From Obelidium mucronatum (taxonomy: Eukaryota > Chytridiomycota > Chytridiomycetes > Chytridiales > Chytriomycetaceae), in assembly GCA_025765595.1 (NCBI GenBank), contig JAIVFH010000002.1:1-64000 (forward strand): a stretch of 64,000 bases of DNA. Direction: 5' to 3'. The notes beneath the pieces are model-generated. The model made no database searches. It was not told the origin of the DNA and saw only the letters and a list, made by a program, of their open reading frames with translations. The position numbers and the translations under genes were made by a program. Positions 45,944 to 57,045 of this stretch are shown here, piece after piece (position 1 is the first letter of the stretch; every line of letters starts with the position of its first letter).

Positions 45944-48900
45944 CTATGTATGATGCAGGTACTTTGCAGTTGGACTCACAATCGGCAGCATGAAAGGAAC
46001 AGCCCACGGGTGTTTCGGTTGCATTAACTGTGGCTGCAGTTGTTGTTGCTGATACCCACCGCCACCACCACTTGCCAATGTATTTGCATACAATTGCTGC
46101 TGCTGCACCCCCCAACCAACAGGATAACTCGTGTACAACTGCGCACCACCCAACATTACCATAGGGTGAACTGGCGGTTGATTGGGATTCCAGAGCTGTG
46201 GAGGAAGTGGGAACACAAGAGACCCCTGAGGCACTTTTCTCTGTTGGTACTGTTGTTGGAAATGGTGCTGCGAGTATGGTTGCCGTGATGGTTGACTGAA
46301 TGCTTGTGGCGGCTGGATCGGCTGGACGACCGGCTGCTGTATCTGTTGCTGTATCTGGGGTTGGAATTGGGCTTTCGATTGCGGTGCAGGAGATTTGGTA
46401 TTCGCTATTTTTTAAGGACATGCAAAAAAAGCGTCAAAAATAATTGCCCAGAATTAGATTACCACAAACCTTCTGCAGCCACAATTTTCTCCACAGTCAC
46501 TTCAACAGCAGCCACGTTTTGCTTTGGTATCAAAGGACTTTTATCCTGACTCGCAACCCTGACAGGAGTTCCACTCTGATCCACAGAACTCTTACGCACC
46601 CTTTTTGACGACGCACCAACAATTGAAACCTCCTTGTCCTCCTCCGCCAAATGTTCAGCAGCCACTTTTACAACAGAATCAAGAGCCACCGCTTTTTTCT
46701 CCTCGCTTATCCCCGTCGTCGCTGTTGTTGTCGTTACTACTACGCCTGGCACCATCGCCGCGGCACCATTCCCTTTTTCCTCCTCCTCCTTATTTACACT
46801 CATCATCATTTTGATATTTTTCATCACAGCATCAAAGTCGCTTATATTTAAATTCATGGAACCGGATTGTCTTTGGTTGCTGCTGGTGGTACTACCACTA
46901 CTATTGTTTACAATGTTGTTGTTGCTGCTGCTAGTACTCGAAGCGGGTTGTTGATACAATTTTGAACAAGATTGTCCATCCACTGCTGCTGCTGCTGCTA
47001 CACGATGATCGTCTCCTCTCTTCCGTTGCTGATGAGACAAATCACTGTTTACACTACTTCCAACTGATGATGCAGTAGACACACCCAATTTGGAAGAATC
47101 CAGCACTGGACTTCGCTTCATAATGACGGCTGAAGATTGTTGTTGTTGTTGTTGCTGCTGCTGTTGTTGTTGAGGAACATGTTTAACTGCTGGTGTATAC
47201 AGAGAGCGTTTTGTGGAGTTGCTTGATGATGAATTCGATATTTGATTCTTTTCCGACATCAACGCCGACGCCGATGACGATGATGAGGATGACGTTGTTG
47301 ATGATACGCGCGTCTCTTTATCATTTTTTAGGATTGAAGTCGGCGATGAAGATGAAGCAATTGCCTTCTTTCCCTCCACCACACCACCACCAGCACCAGC
47401 ACTACCAGCAGCAGCGCCTTTTCTCCACACATGATCTGTTGCTGCCGTAGTACTTCCAGACTTTGATGCGTATTTAACATGCCCAGTGTCTTCTTTTACA
47501 ATGTCTGAAATCGGAGATGAATGTTCACCCAACGACGTGGATGCACCAGTCTGTTTCACCGGAACACCCGCTTCAACAGACTTTTTTGTTACAATCGAGC
47601 GAGACGGAACGGAATCGCGTCTGCGCCAAGACAAGGCCTCTTTAGCATCATCATCATCACCTTCAATAACCGTTGGAGGTTGTGCAGAACCAGCAGGACT
47701 AATTCGTTGCTGATGATGATGATGATGTTTGCGATCCGAATGAGGAAGAGTCTCAATCAATGCAGCGAGAGGTCGTTGTGGTGGGTGCTGCTGTGAAGGT
47801 GAAATAACCGCGGGGGGTTTCGTTATTGGTTCTTGCAGAGAGCGACGCTTTCCATCATGATCCAAGGTGCGAGATGTGCTACGATCTTTTGCATGGTGGT
47901 GGGGGTGGTGGGGGTGGTTGTCACTGCCATATCCGGGTTTGGTGCTGCGGTCCAAGACATATGTGGTGGGAGGAGCAGATTTGCGCCAATTGGGGGGTGG
48001 TTCGTTGTCTACGTCCTCTTGCTGACGAAAGTCCTGGTTGCTGTGTTTTTGATTCATGTTGAGTTGTTGCCTGCCGCGTTCTTTTTTTTTTTTGTGTAGG
48101 AAAGACTTGAGTATAGTTGGTGGTGTAGATTGTGACGACTACATACACGAGCAGAAAAATTAATATAAAAAAAAAACGAGTCCTTACCCACTGGACCAAG
48201 TTGCTGTTTCTGATTCGCAGACTCGAAAGCATCCACATCCCATTCTCCTGGCGTCGCATCGGGCCACTCCTTTTCTGAAAACTTTGTTGCAGGTCCATTC
48301 ACATTCAAATCAACTTTTCTCGTCACAAAAGCAGGCACACATGACGACGAATCACGATCCAATTTGTTATCAGCGCGGCCAGATTCCTTCTTCTTTTTCA
48401 TCAAAGAATCCTTTTGTTGTTGTTGTTGTTGCTGTTGATTCTCACGCTGTGCTACTGAAGCTGAAGTGGACAGAGAGTTTGATTGCATCAAAGTACCTAC
48501 AGTAGTCGCAGAAGCTGCATTATCGCCTTCTTTTTTCCCCCCAGTACTACTGCTTCGAGTCCATGGATTCATTGCAGGTGGTGGGGGCAGCTTCTTTTCT
48601 GGTTTCTTTTCCTTGACACGGTCGGTTCCTCCTCCTGATTTATTGTTGGTTGTTTGTTGTTGCTGTTGTTGTTGTCGTGGCGCTGGTGCTGGTGGAGGAG
48701 CAGTATGAACAGGTGACGTAGCAGCCCCAACACCAATACCATCGCCAAACACGGGGATGGCAGAATAGTCCATTTCGTCATCGTCCGCCCATGTGGATGT
48801 TGATCCTGCCAGCAGCTCTGACCTGTAGGGGTTGTGTTTGTGAGAACGAGGGGGTGTGGTGTGGCCGAGTCATGTTGAGACAAAAAGTAGGACTCACAAG

Positions 48901-49319
48901 ATGGCTTCCTTGGCCGGTTGCGCTGAAGATAGAGGTTCTAAAAACACAGACACACACACACACACACAAATTTTTTGATGAGTGAGTGGGAGGGAAGGCG
49001 GATGGGTTTAGGGTAGAGGGTGGCTGTTCTCACTTGGGAAATCCGCCTGCTTCTTCAACTGGTGTGGATGTGATTGGTGAGTGCACGGACAAGTAGGTTC
49101 ATTATCTATGGGGCTGCTTACGGTGTCTTCCTGGGTAAAGTGGGGTTGGAAGGCGTGCTGCTTGTTTGCCCACACTTGTTGATGTTGATGTTGATGTTCT
49201 TGTTGCTGTTGCTGTTGTTGCTGCAGCAGTACCGCGTCATGCTCGCCGTGCGGCTCGTCCTTGGCGACTTCGAGCGACTGTGTCAGTTTAGGGCGCGTCG
49301 CCTTGAGATTTAGTTTCAT
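45944..49319 (-). CDS. PRRC2/BAT2-like Gln-rich protein
   Basis: Six exons (49122-49319, 49034-49058, 48898-48937, 48188-48822, 46470-48080, 45944-46404) give 2970 nt, 989 aa, phases all consistent. Two short motifs recall the N-terminus of PRRC2/BAT2: VWANKQ at residues 49-54, and WADDDEMDYSAIPVFGDG after the 40-nt exon 3. The rest is low complexity: poly-Gln, Ser/Thr, His (HHPHHH), and a C-terminal Gln/Pro tail. PRRC2 proteins associate with RNA granules and translation initiation. The assignment rests on those motifs only. Its ATG faces that of CFAP58 across 32 bp. Confidence 0.6.
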
Positions 49320-49351
49320 TTGGTTTTATTGAGAAAGAAAGAAACAAAAGA

Positions 49352-52339
49352 ATGGACAACAACGCCAGCGACGACACGCAGGACGCGCAGGACGCGGCCT
49401 TCTTCCTCTGCGAAACCGAGTTCCAGACGACGCTCGACGGCCTCGACGGCGACGCCGGCCTCGAGCGCTTCCGCCTCGAATACGAAAAGATGCACAAGGC
49501 CGTGCCTGCGCGCGCGCCACCACGCGATGGTGCTCGCCCGCCAGCGCGCTGAGCTCGAGAAGGAGGCGCGCGTCAACGCGGTTGCCACCGAGGAGGCCGC
49601 GCGCGTCGCAGTCGCTGACCAGCTGGCCATCAGGCAGCTCAAGGACCAGATTGCAAGCGCTGAAGTGCTGATCGAGGCGAACAACAAGGTTTCTCTTCTT
49701 TTCTTTTGCGATCTGTTCTTTGCGATCTGCGATCTTGCATCTGCATTCTCATCCCCACACTATTTAAATCATACAGAACGAGGAAAATCTCAGAGTAGAA
49801 CTCAGGCAGCTGCGTCTCGACATTTCTTCCCTCAATTCTCAACTAAAGCAAGGTGTCGGGCTCTCGGTTGCCCAGGAACGAACCCTCAATGACTTGATTG
49901 CAAACAAGGACACTCTTTCACGAGAATTGGAAGCTGAAGTTTGACAAGATTGTCATGCTCAGAAACTCTATCGCTGAAGTAACTGATAAAATAAGAATCA
50001 CGGATCAACTGAAGGGTAAATCTATTATGTTGGATTTGATGGAAAAAAAAAGCACTGAAGTTCTCTCTCTCTGTCTCTCTCTCTCTTTCTCTGAAAACAG
50101 GCGACTGCGAACACCAAATCTACGACCTCAAAGAACGCAACGCCGAAAAAAAATCTAGAAATCGATTCCGAAATCAGAAACAAGGAACGCCTCGAACGCG
50201 ACCTCCGTGAACTCAGAATCGTTGTCGCAGTCAAATCCCAAGAAGTCCGTGTCAAACAAGACGCTGTAAACAGAGCCACCGACGATATATCCATTCTGGA
50301 ATCACAAATAAAAACCCAGAAACAGATGCTCGATAAACTGTTGAAGGGCCGTGAGGGCTTACAGGCGAGGACAGCCAAGTTGCAGGAGGACTGCAGTGAG
50401 CAGATTTCATTGACAAATCAACTCATCCAAGAGAACGACGAGCTTGCTAAAGAACTCAAACAAAAGGAAATCGTCCTCCACAAGAATAAACTGGAAGTCA
50501 AAAAAGTAAATCGAATCAAGGAAGCACTCATCAAAAAGAACCGGTCCCTCGAAGAAGAAAAAATTGAAGCAGAAATGGAGAGAAAAAAGCTGCGCGCCGA
50601 CAACGAAGCCGCCATCGCCGATCTCGAAAAAACACACCGCTCCATCGACCTCACAAAAAAGGCCATTGATGATTTGACCCGAGAAAACGACATTCTCGCG
50701 GGAAACACACTCAAAACCACGGACGAAACTGCAAAACACGTGGACCACACAATCATCCTCCGCCAAAGCCGCCACAACATTGAAGTCGAACTCGCCAGAG
50801 AAAACAAAGAAATTGTCCGCCAACTAAACGAAATCAAGCATTTAGAACAGGACCGCGATAGATGCATCCACGAGGCAGCCCGTCTCCAACAACTTTGCAT
50901 TGACGGAATGCAACAAATCAAAGCCAAAGAAACTGAAATCTTTGAATACAAAAAGAAAATGATCCAAGCCGACACAAAACTAAAACACAAGCAAAACCTC
51001 TATGAAGCCGTCCAAAGCGACCGCAACCTCCACGCCAAACACCTCATTGAATCACAATCCGAAATCGCCGAAATGAAACGAAAGCTCAAAATCATGAACT
51101 ACCAAATAAACGGATACAAGGAAGACATCAACTCAAAATACGAAGCCTTGGCAAAAGAAGATTCCGAAAACGCAAAACTAGCAAAAGACATTGAAATCAT
51201 TAGCGATGAAGTCAAAACCCTCAAAAACCAAAACGAGCTCGCCCAATCCTATATCCGAAGCCAACTCGCAGAAGAAATGAAACTAAACCAATTTGTCAAA
51301 GAAGCCGATTTGGAAAGAACTCGTCAAGAGAATGCCCTCCAAGTTTTGATTAGTGAACGCGACAACCTGTCTTCCCAACTGATTCGCCAAAACGAAGAGC
51401 TCGCGAAAGCATACAACAAAATCAAGACCCAACAATCGTCCTTGATTCCGTTCTGAAATCTATTACAAGGACCAACTCAAGTTAAAATTCTCTCCCATTT
51501 CGTATGGCAAAAAAAAAAACCTAACGTTTAAAAAAAAAACTCCCCCCCCTCGTCACGTTAGAGCAATCCAAACCCTCATGACAAAAATCCACACCCTCCG
51601 CGCCCAAGACGACGCCCTCGCCCAAGAAATCTCCGACTCCACACCAAACAAGAAACTCATCCGCAAACTGACCAACGAAATAACCTGCGAACGCACACGC
51701 ATCAAAGCCCTCCAAGACGAACTCGAAAACCCCGTCAACGTGCATCGATGGAGAAAACTCGAAGGTTCTAACCCGAAAGCTTTTGAAATGATACAGTTGT
51801 TGCACACGCTCCAGAAAAACTTGATTGCCAAAACAAAAGAGGTCAAGGAGAAGGAAGAGGTTATTCAGAATAAGGAGGAGTTGTATTTGCATTTGAAGGC
51901 GGTTTTGGGGAAACAGGTCGGGCCCGAGGCGATTGAGCAGGTGGAAGAGTTTCAAAAGATTTTGAAGGAGAAGAATATTCAGTTGAAGCATATGAATGTG
52001 GAGCTCAATATGTACCATGCACAGGTTCGGGAATATAAGCATGCCTTGGACGTTTTGAATCGTGGGTTGAAGCAAGTCAAGGATGACTACTATGATATGA
52101 AAAAGAGTGGTCGCTTGCCGAAGCTACCTAAAAAGGCGGAATTTAGATTACCTCCAATATCTCATGCGCAGAATGCTATTGTGGCTGCTGCTGCTGATCC
52201 AGTTACAAGTACTGAAGGTATGAGTGTGACTGAGATAAGCGCAGCTCCACCTGCGGAGGTAACAGTCGACTCGATACAAGCTCCAGACATCGATGAAATT
52301 GTAGAAGGTGGAACAGAGGAGAGTGTTTTGATTTCATAA
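49352..52339 (+). CDS. CFAP58: CFAP58, cilia/flagella coiled-coil protein (four one-base breaks)
   Basis: Exons 49352-49688, 49777-50015, 50101-51480, 51562-52339. After removing four single surplus bases the coding length is 2730 nt, 909 aa, near the family size (about 870). Coiled coil throughout, with CFAP58 landmarks: LERFRLEYEKMHKA near the N-terminus, QNLYEAVQSDRNLHAKHLIE, AEMKRKLKIMNYQI, LSSQLIRQNEELAKAYNKIK, the diagnostic LENPVNVHRWRKLEGSNP, and KHMNVELNMYHAQVREYKHA. The protein belongs to motile cilia. Breaks: 49505 (CC), 49940-49942 (T3), 50146-50153 (A8), 51448-51449 (CC). Exon 1 is very GC-rich. The gene shares a 32-bp divergent interval with the PRRC2-like gene. Confidence 0.87.
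50061..50092 (+). repeat. (TC)n microsatellite in CFAP58 intron 2
   Basis: About 32 nt of near-pure TC repeat just before the acceptor at 50100, acting as the polypyrimidine tract. Confidence 0.85.
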
Positions 52340-52476
52340 AAAATGTGACGAGTCTTTGTGATAATTTTTCAAACTTTCCAACATTTATTGCCTACAAGAA
52401 AGACAAGAGACGCAGAAAAATTACACAAGCCCCCCTTCCATAATGGTCATGAACAACCGTTTAATAGACGAAAAAT

Positions 52477-53252
52477 TTAAGCCTGGGCTGGACGTGGGGC
52501 ACCACGGCCGACTCCTCCACGCTGTGAAAAAGAAAAGAATCAAAACCGTCAGCACAACACTCTAAAAGAGAAACCCCATAAAAAAAAGAGCAACTCACGA
52601 ATTCTGGACGGAAGTCACCAGAAGCACCCTCCTTCTTCTCGCCATCGTTTCTGCGACGGTAACCATCACCACCCTCACGACGTTCACGCTGTGGACGCTC
52701 TTCACGGCCTGGACGGACACCTGGGGCCTTGGCAGTCTTGATGTGGGTACGTGGGACAATCTCAACTGGCAAGTGGAGGTACTTGCGGAGGTACTCAATA
52801 CCGGCATCGTTCAAAAAGTAGTAGTAGTATTGCCATGAGAAACGAACGTTCACGAGTCCCTTGGATTCCAACGATTGGAGCGCCTTGATGACGTGCAAGT
52901 TTGGAACGTCAACGTCGTTGTGCTTTGGGGCGTTGAAGTCCTTCTTGGCGACCATAACTCCCTCCTGGAAGAGGTATCTGTTTTGATTGTACTCCGCATT
53001 AGTACAACCCTTCATACGAACTACCCATTGGCCAAAAAAAAAAAAAAGGTATGTGAAGGGAACAAAGGGGGTTGGGGAAACTTAGGTGGGACAAGTTGAG
53101 GCCCTATCAGGGAGTACATGAGGCCATTGAAATTCGGCATTGCCTCCCCGATTCTCAACTCCCACCTCCAAAAGAGACCCAAGGCAAAAACTAAAATCCA
53201 CCCCATTACTCAACTGGAAGATCTTCTTGCGGTTTTCAGTTGGAATAAGCAT
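52477..53252 (-). CDS. RPS10: 40S ribosomal protein eS10
   Basis: Three exons (53215-53252, 52599-52977, 52477-52521) give 462 nt, 153 aa. [13 protein letters not shown] joins [19 protein letters not shown]; then [33 protein letters not shown] and the C-terminal [14 protein letters not shown], all eS10 hallmarks. It is a small-subunit protein near the mRNA entry side. Intron 1 (237 nt) is long for this window, as is common in ribosomal genes, and starts with the CA|GTTGAG donor variant. Confidence 0.93.
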
Positions 53253-53815
53253 CTAGAAACAGAATGTATTCGGGCGAGTTAGCAAGAGCGTTTCTGTCTT
53301 TTTGAGTAGCATCGCAACGGGGGGTCCATGCGACGATATGGGAACTGTTTGATCCAGCCATCGGCCAGTGTTGATTGCGACTGCATTAGAAGCGATTCTT
53401 CGTCCAGGATAGAGTTGCGATGTTTGATGGCGATGCGGATGGCTGCTGCGGGTTGGGATGGATGGGTGGTGGTTGGTGGTGGTGGGTCACCTTAGTCTGG
53501 ACGAGAAAAGTAAGAACAAACCCGCTCTCTCAAACGAATTACCTGACGAATTACTCAGCAACAGAGTAGTGGGAACTTCGCAACACTACCAACTATGGAA
53601 GGTCAATAGAAATAAAAACCATTGGTAACAGTCACCGCAAAGGATCCCTCTCCTTATGACATTGTCCCGGGTACTAATTAGCTCAAAACGTTCTTTAATG
53701 AGAGCCATTTGCCACATCAAATTCATATCATCGTTGCATTCAATTGTTAACAATATTTTTTAAACGATAGATGTATATTCCGTTAATTTTAAAATAAATA
53801 CTTTAAAATAATCTG
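53253..53815. other. intergenic region upstream of eS10
   Basis: This 563-bp stretch has no gene I can support. It should hold the eS10 promoter. GGTGGTGG-rich sequence lies around 53,460-53,490; no TATA box or E-box is obvious. Confidence 0.5.
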
Positions 53816-54298
53816 ATGCGGTTAACAGACAAACTCAAGCACCTCGACACACTTTACGACGCCGTTTCAACAAAAACCTTGGCAGACGAGCGAATGGAAT
53901 CAATAGAAAGGAGCAAGGACATTCTCTCACCGTCAGAACTCGGTTTGTACTGAGTTGAAGAATCATTTCTTGAGCCAACATCTCACCACTCTACAGCCAA
54001 ACTCCTCGCTCCAATACAAAAGACTGCATCGCACTTGACAGAAATATCTGCCAAAGTAAACAAGCTCTCTTGTGTCCTGCAGAATCCCGTCTCTGAGCAG
54101 AATACCGTTGTCCTTACTCCGCAATCTCAAGAGTTGAGTTGTTTTTTTTTCGTTTAGCAACCCCGCTTTCAGATGACAGAATGTATTCCCTAATCTTCGA
54201 CACGACCTCTGTTTTTTTTTGTAATTCTTGATACTCCGGTACAGGCTGTTATCCTTGTCGTTTCCTCTGTTCTTGTCATCAGTGGCTTCGTGTGCTGA
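53816..54298 (+). CDS. possible small tail-anchored protein (unrecognised)
   Basis: ATG at 53816 opens MRLTDKLKHLDTLYDAV, spliced at a GTTTGTACTG donor (about 53,943) to a helical exon (AKLLAPIQKTASHLTEISAK and KLSCVLQNPVSEQN). A third segment (DRMYSLIFDTT) and a final exon AVILVVSSVLVISGFVC, ending at TGA 54296, could supply a C-terminal anchor. The first two exons look genuinely coding; the later joins are guesses. The length and helical pattern faintly recall dynactin p24 or SNARE-like proteins, but I do not assign it. Confidence 0.35.
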
Positions 54299-54589
54299 TT
54301 CAAAGAGTGCAATTGAAAACGCGTCGCGGATGGATCCGTGCATGAATAATGTTGTACACAAGGCAGTGGAAAGGCTGGCAGCTTTGAGTAGAGATGTTTC
54401 TTTATAAAATAAAAAAAAGTTCACCCATTCGATATCCTTCGATTCTGGCAAAGGTTGCTTCTGCTACCTTTGTGGGGCGTTATTCCCCGGGTTTTATTTG
54501 ATTGACGATTCGATGAATCTCGGTAATCGCCCAGTCTGAATTCGAAAAAAGGAATAATAAAACAAATCATCCAAAAGTTAACAAAATAA

Positions 54590-54740
54590 TATCACTCGCA
54601 AGGCTTTGAATCCAGTCACACAGGGGTTCCGCCAAACCACATTGTCCAATTCGTCGTACAACACGATCTTGGCATCGGATTGCAAGCACAAGTACACGAC
54701 TTTTTGATCAGTTAGCATATTCGTGACTCCCACCACATCG
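54590..54740 (-). pseudogene. second relic of the lectin gene's terminal module
   Basis: The minus strand encodes VVGVTNMLTDQ and YLCLQSDAKIVLYDELDNVV, nearly identical to VVGVTNLLTDQ and YLCLQSDAKIVLYDLLDNVI at the end of the lectin gene (about 32,490-32,600), with in-between deletions and no start codon, signal sequence or other module. It sits between the eS10 region and the HAD gene, inverted relative to the parent. DNA similarity is also high to the relic at 8.4 kb. Confidence 0.85.
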
Positions 54741-54788
54741 CTGTGTGTAGAAAAACGAGGTTTATTTTTACTCAAGTCCGCTCGAGAT

Positions 54789-55983
54789 CTACAAGACAGT
54801 GTCCTTCAAAATGATATCCACAGCTTCTTCCACGTCTTGTACCAAATGTTTTGCATGGTGTGGACCGCCTTCATACACACCAGTTTTGACAAGAACACTC
54901 GTCCACCCATTCCGATTAGCTCCTTCGATATCACTCTCTGGGTTATCTCCAATACCATAGTATCTTCTCTGGGACCTCATCGTTTCATTTTCTTCATTTT
55001 CTTGCAAAGATAACTCTGCCGCGTGAGCGTCAATCGCGAGGCGTGCAAAGTCATAAGTTGATTTGTACGGCTTTCCATACATTATATATTCCAGTTTCTT
55101 TCCCCCACTAAGACGTTGATAGACACCTTCCAAAGCGACACGGAAGGAACCTTGGGCAAAGCGGGTGAGGGGAAGGTTGTTACTCCACACGAAATCTCCA
55201 TTTGAAAAGTAGATTGGTAATTGGGGACGCGCGTACTGTTGTTGCAGTGTTAATGTATGGCGAACGCGATGGCTGTGGTGACTTGGGTCTAAAACCGTTG
55301 AACCATGAAAACAAAACCAAACGAACAACAGCTCAGACAGTTACATACCAACAATTTGGTTCAGATCTCCATTGGTTCGCAATAAATCACAGACTATTTG
55401 GATATCGCGACCCCAGTCCTTCGAATCATGAAAACTGAAGATTGCGCCGATTCGCCTGTTCATGTCTGCGATAGGTTTGTAGCCTTCCAGAGGAGCGCGA
55501 AAGGGCCAGATTTCAGGACATGTGGCAAGAATTTCTTCAGTGAGAATGGGATGTTTGAATCCGTACGAGATGGCGGCATCTTTGCACCCATCCTTGCCTT
55601 TAACGAACAGTCAGATTCAGCCAGACCTAGTACTTTACGACAACCAACCGACCCAGAATTAGCACCGCATCCGAGTCGCTCCTCGAGTATTTCTCGGCGA
55701 GAGGCGCCATGGGCGAGTGTGCCAGGACCATCTTCCGCCTTGCTCAGCCAGCCAATCAGAATTTCAGCCAATCAAAACGCACCTGCGCCGCGCCGATCTT
55801 TGCGCCCAAAAGCCGACTGAGCTCCGCCGCCTTCGCCGCTTCCGTCGTTCCGCCGCCGTTCGTCAAAAGAACAAACGGAACTCTTTCGTCCGTCACCCGC
55901 TTGAGTGCGCGTAGCGCCGAGGGAACAACTTTCTTTCCTTTGATTAAAACTCCGTCAATGTCGAAAGCGATGCCGATGCGCAT
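54789..55983 (-). CDS. HAD-superfamily hydrolase, CECR5/HDHD5-like
   Basis: Four exons (55783-55983, 55653-55732, 55349-55597, 54789-55288) give 342 aa after one surplus base at 55680-55681 is ignored. Motif I is FDIDGVLIKG (DxDG), motif II is LLTNGGG. LAHSPMAPL, GCKDAAISYGFKHPILTEEI and the C-terminal motif IGDNPESDIEGANRNGW (motif IV DNPxSDI) match the CECR5/HDHD5 type. These are often mitochondrial; the substrate is unknown. The start is the first ATG, directly before the DxDG motif, so no targeting peptide is visible. Its 5' exon is GC-rich. It faces the Nudix gene with 56 bp between start codons. Confidence 0.82.
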
Positions 55984-56039
55984 TGGTAGTGGTGTTTATT
56001 TTATGACTTTATTTTTGTTATCTTCAAGTCTATTGAGTA

Positions 56040-57023
56040 ATGCCCCTCAACCACCACACACTTGCCCGCCTGGTCCTCGCAAAAGCTGCCAGCGAGGCCA
56101 AGACAATCAAAAACCGCGGAACTCTCAACCCAGCCTTCTTCTACTTCTCCTCTACTGACGGCAGTCTCGTCACTGGCTCCTCCCTCCAACTGAGTGATCA
56201 TTCAACGCCAAAGTACTACACCGTCGCTGCAGACATGCTTGTGTTCTCCCCTTCAAAAAGCCACGTGCTGATGATCTTTCGTTGTCCTCACAATAAGAAG
56301 GAAGGGCGATCGTGTTCAACCAATGTCCTTGATACTCTCAGCTTCCAGTACAAGGGATGTCTGGCAACTCCGGGGGGATTCTTTGATGCAAAGGAGGATA
56401 TCGTTGGTGGATCACCCGACTTTTGCCACTCGGCAGTCAGAGAACTCAACGAGGAATGCTCAAACTTGTTTGCTGCACAACAGAACAACACAGCCACATA
56501 TGGAGACATTCACTTTATTACGCCTGAATTCAACAACTACAGAGACATTCGCTGGTTCACTTCTCAAAACTATGTGCCCACTTTGGCTGCTCAGTTTGCT
56601 ACTATCTTACCTGCTGCCAATAACAACACTGCCTCACTTCCTGTGATAAAAGGTTCAGATGATGCATGTGGAAACGCTTACTGGATCGATGTTCGTATTA
56701 TTCAACAAGTGTACAGCACTTACAAAAGCGTTTATGAATCGTTTGACCAAGAATTCAACCAAGCAACATTTGATGCCTTTTTAAAGACACATTTCGTATT
56801 GGATTCCACGACAAACTTGCCCCGCAACAAGCTCAAAAGTGAAAACACTCTTTTACGAAACTTGAACCCTTCTCAATACGTGGTTGACTTTGATTCTACT
56901 GCAAAGTACCAGTTTTCCGACTTCGCATTCGATCATGTCAGAAATATTGTTCGAGCATTCGATGTGCTCGCAAATGAAAATTCAACAAAAGAAAGTGTGG
57001 TTGTTGTTGGTTCCAAACAATAA
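56040..57023 (+). CDS. Nudix-like hydrolase with interrupted Nudix box
   Basis: Single exon, 327 aa, intronless. The region PGGFFDAKED (112-120) and HSAVRELNEEC (130-140) form a Nudix box in which G113 and E119 keep the G-x5-E spacing, and RELNEE keeps the metal ligands. The usual x7 spacer to Arg is x14 here, with IVGGSPDF inserted, and the following Gly is missing. The flanking LMIFRCP and DMLVFSP strands fit a Nudix fold. Such enzymes cleave nucleoside diphosphates linked to another group; the substrate is unknown. Resemblance to long eukaryotic NUDT-type proteins of about 300 aa is possible. Confidence 0.68.
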   Translation: MPLNHHTLARLVLAKAASEAKTIKNRGTLNPAFFYFSSTDGSLVTGSSLQLSDHSTPKYYTVAADMLVFSPSKSHVLMIFRCPHNKKEGRSCSTNVLDTLSFQYKGCLATPGGFFDAKEDIVGGSPDFCHSAVRELNEECSNLFAAQQNNTATYGDIHFITPEFNNYRDIRWFTSQNYVPTLAAQFATILPAANNNTASLPVIKGSDDACGNAYWIDVRIIQQVYSTYKSVYESFDQEFNQATFDAFLKTHFVLDSTTNLPRNKLKSENTLLRNLNPSQYVVDFDSTAKYQFSDFAFDHVRNIVRAFDVLANENSTKESVVVVGSKQ

Positions 57024-57045
57024 AAACGATGAGGGGGGTCTTTTT

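Noticed and set aside
53963..54451. Minus-strand 162-codon ORF
   Set aside because: It crosses what look like plus-strand exons and their polypyrimidine tracts; no recognisable domain.
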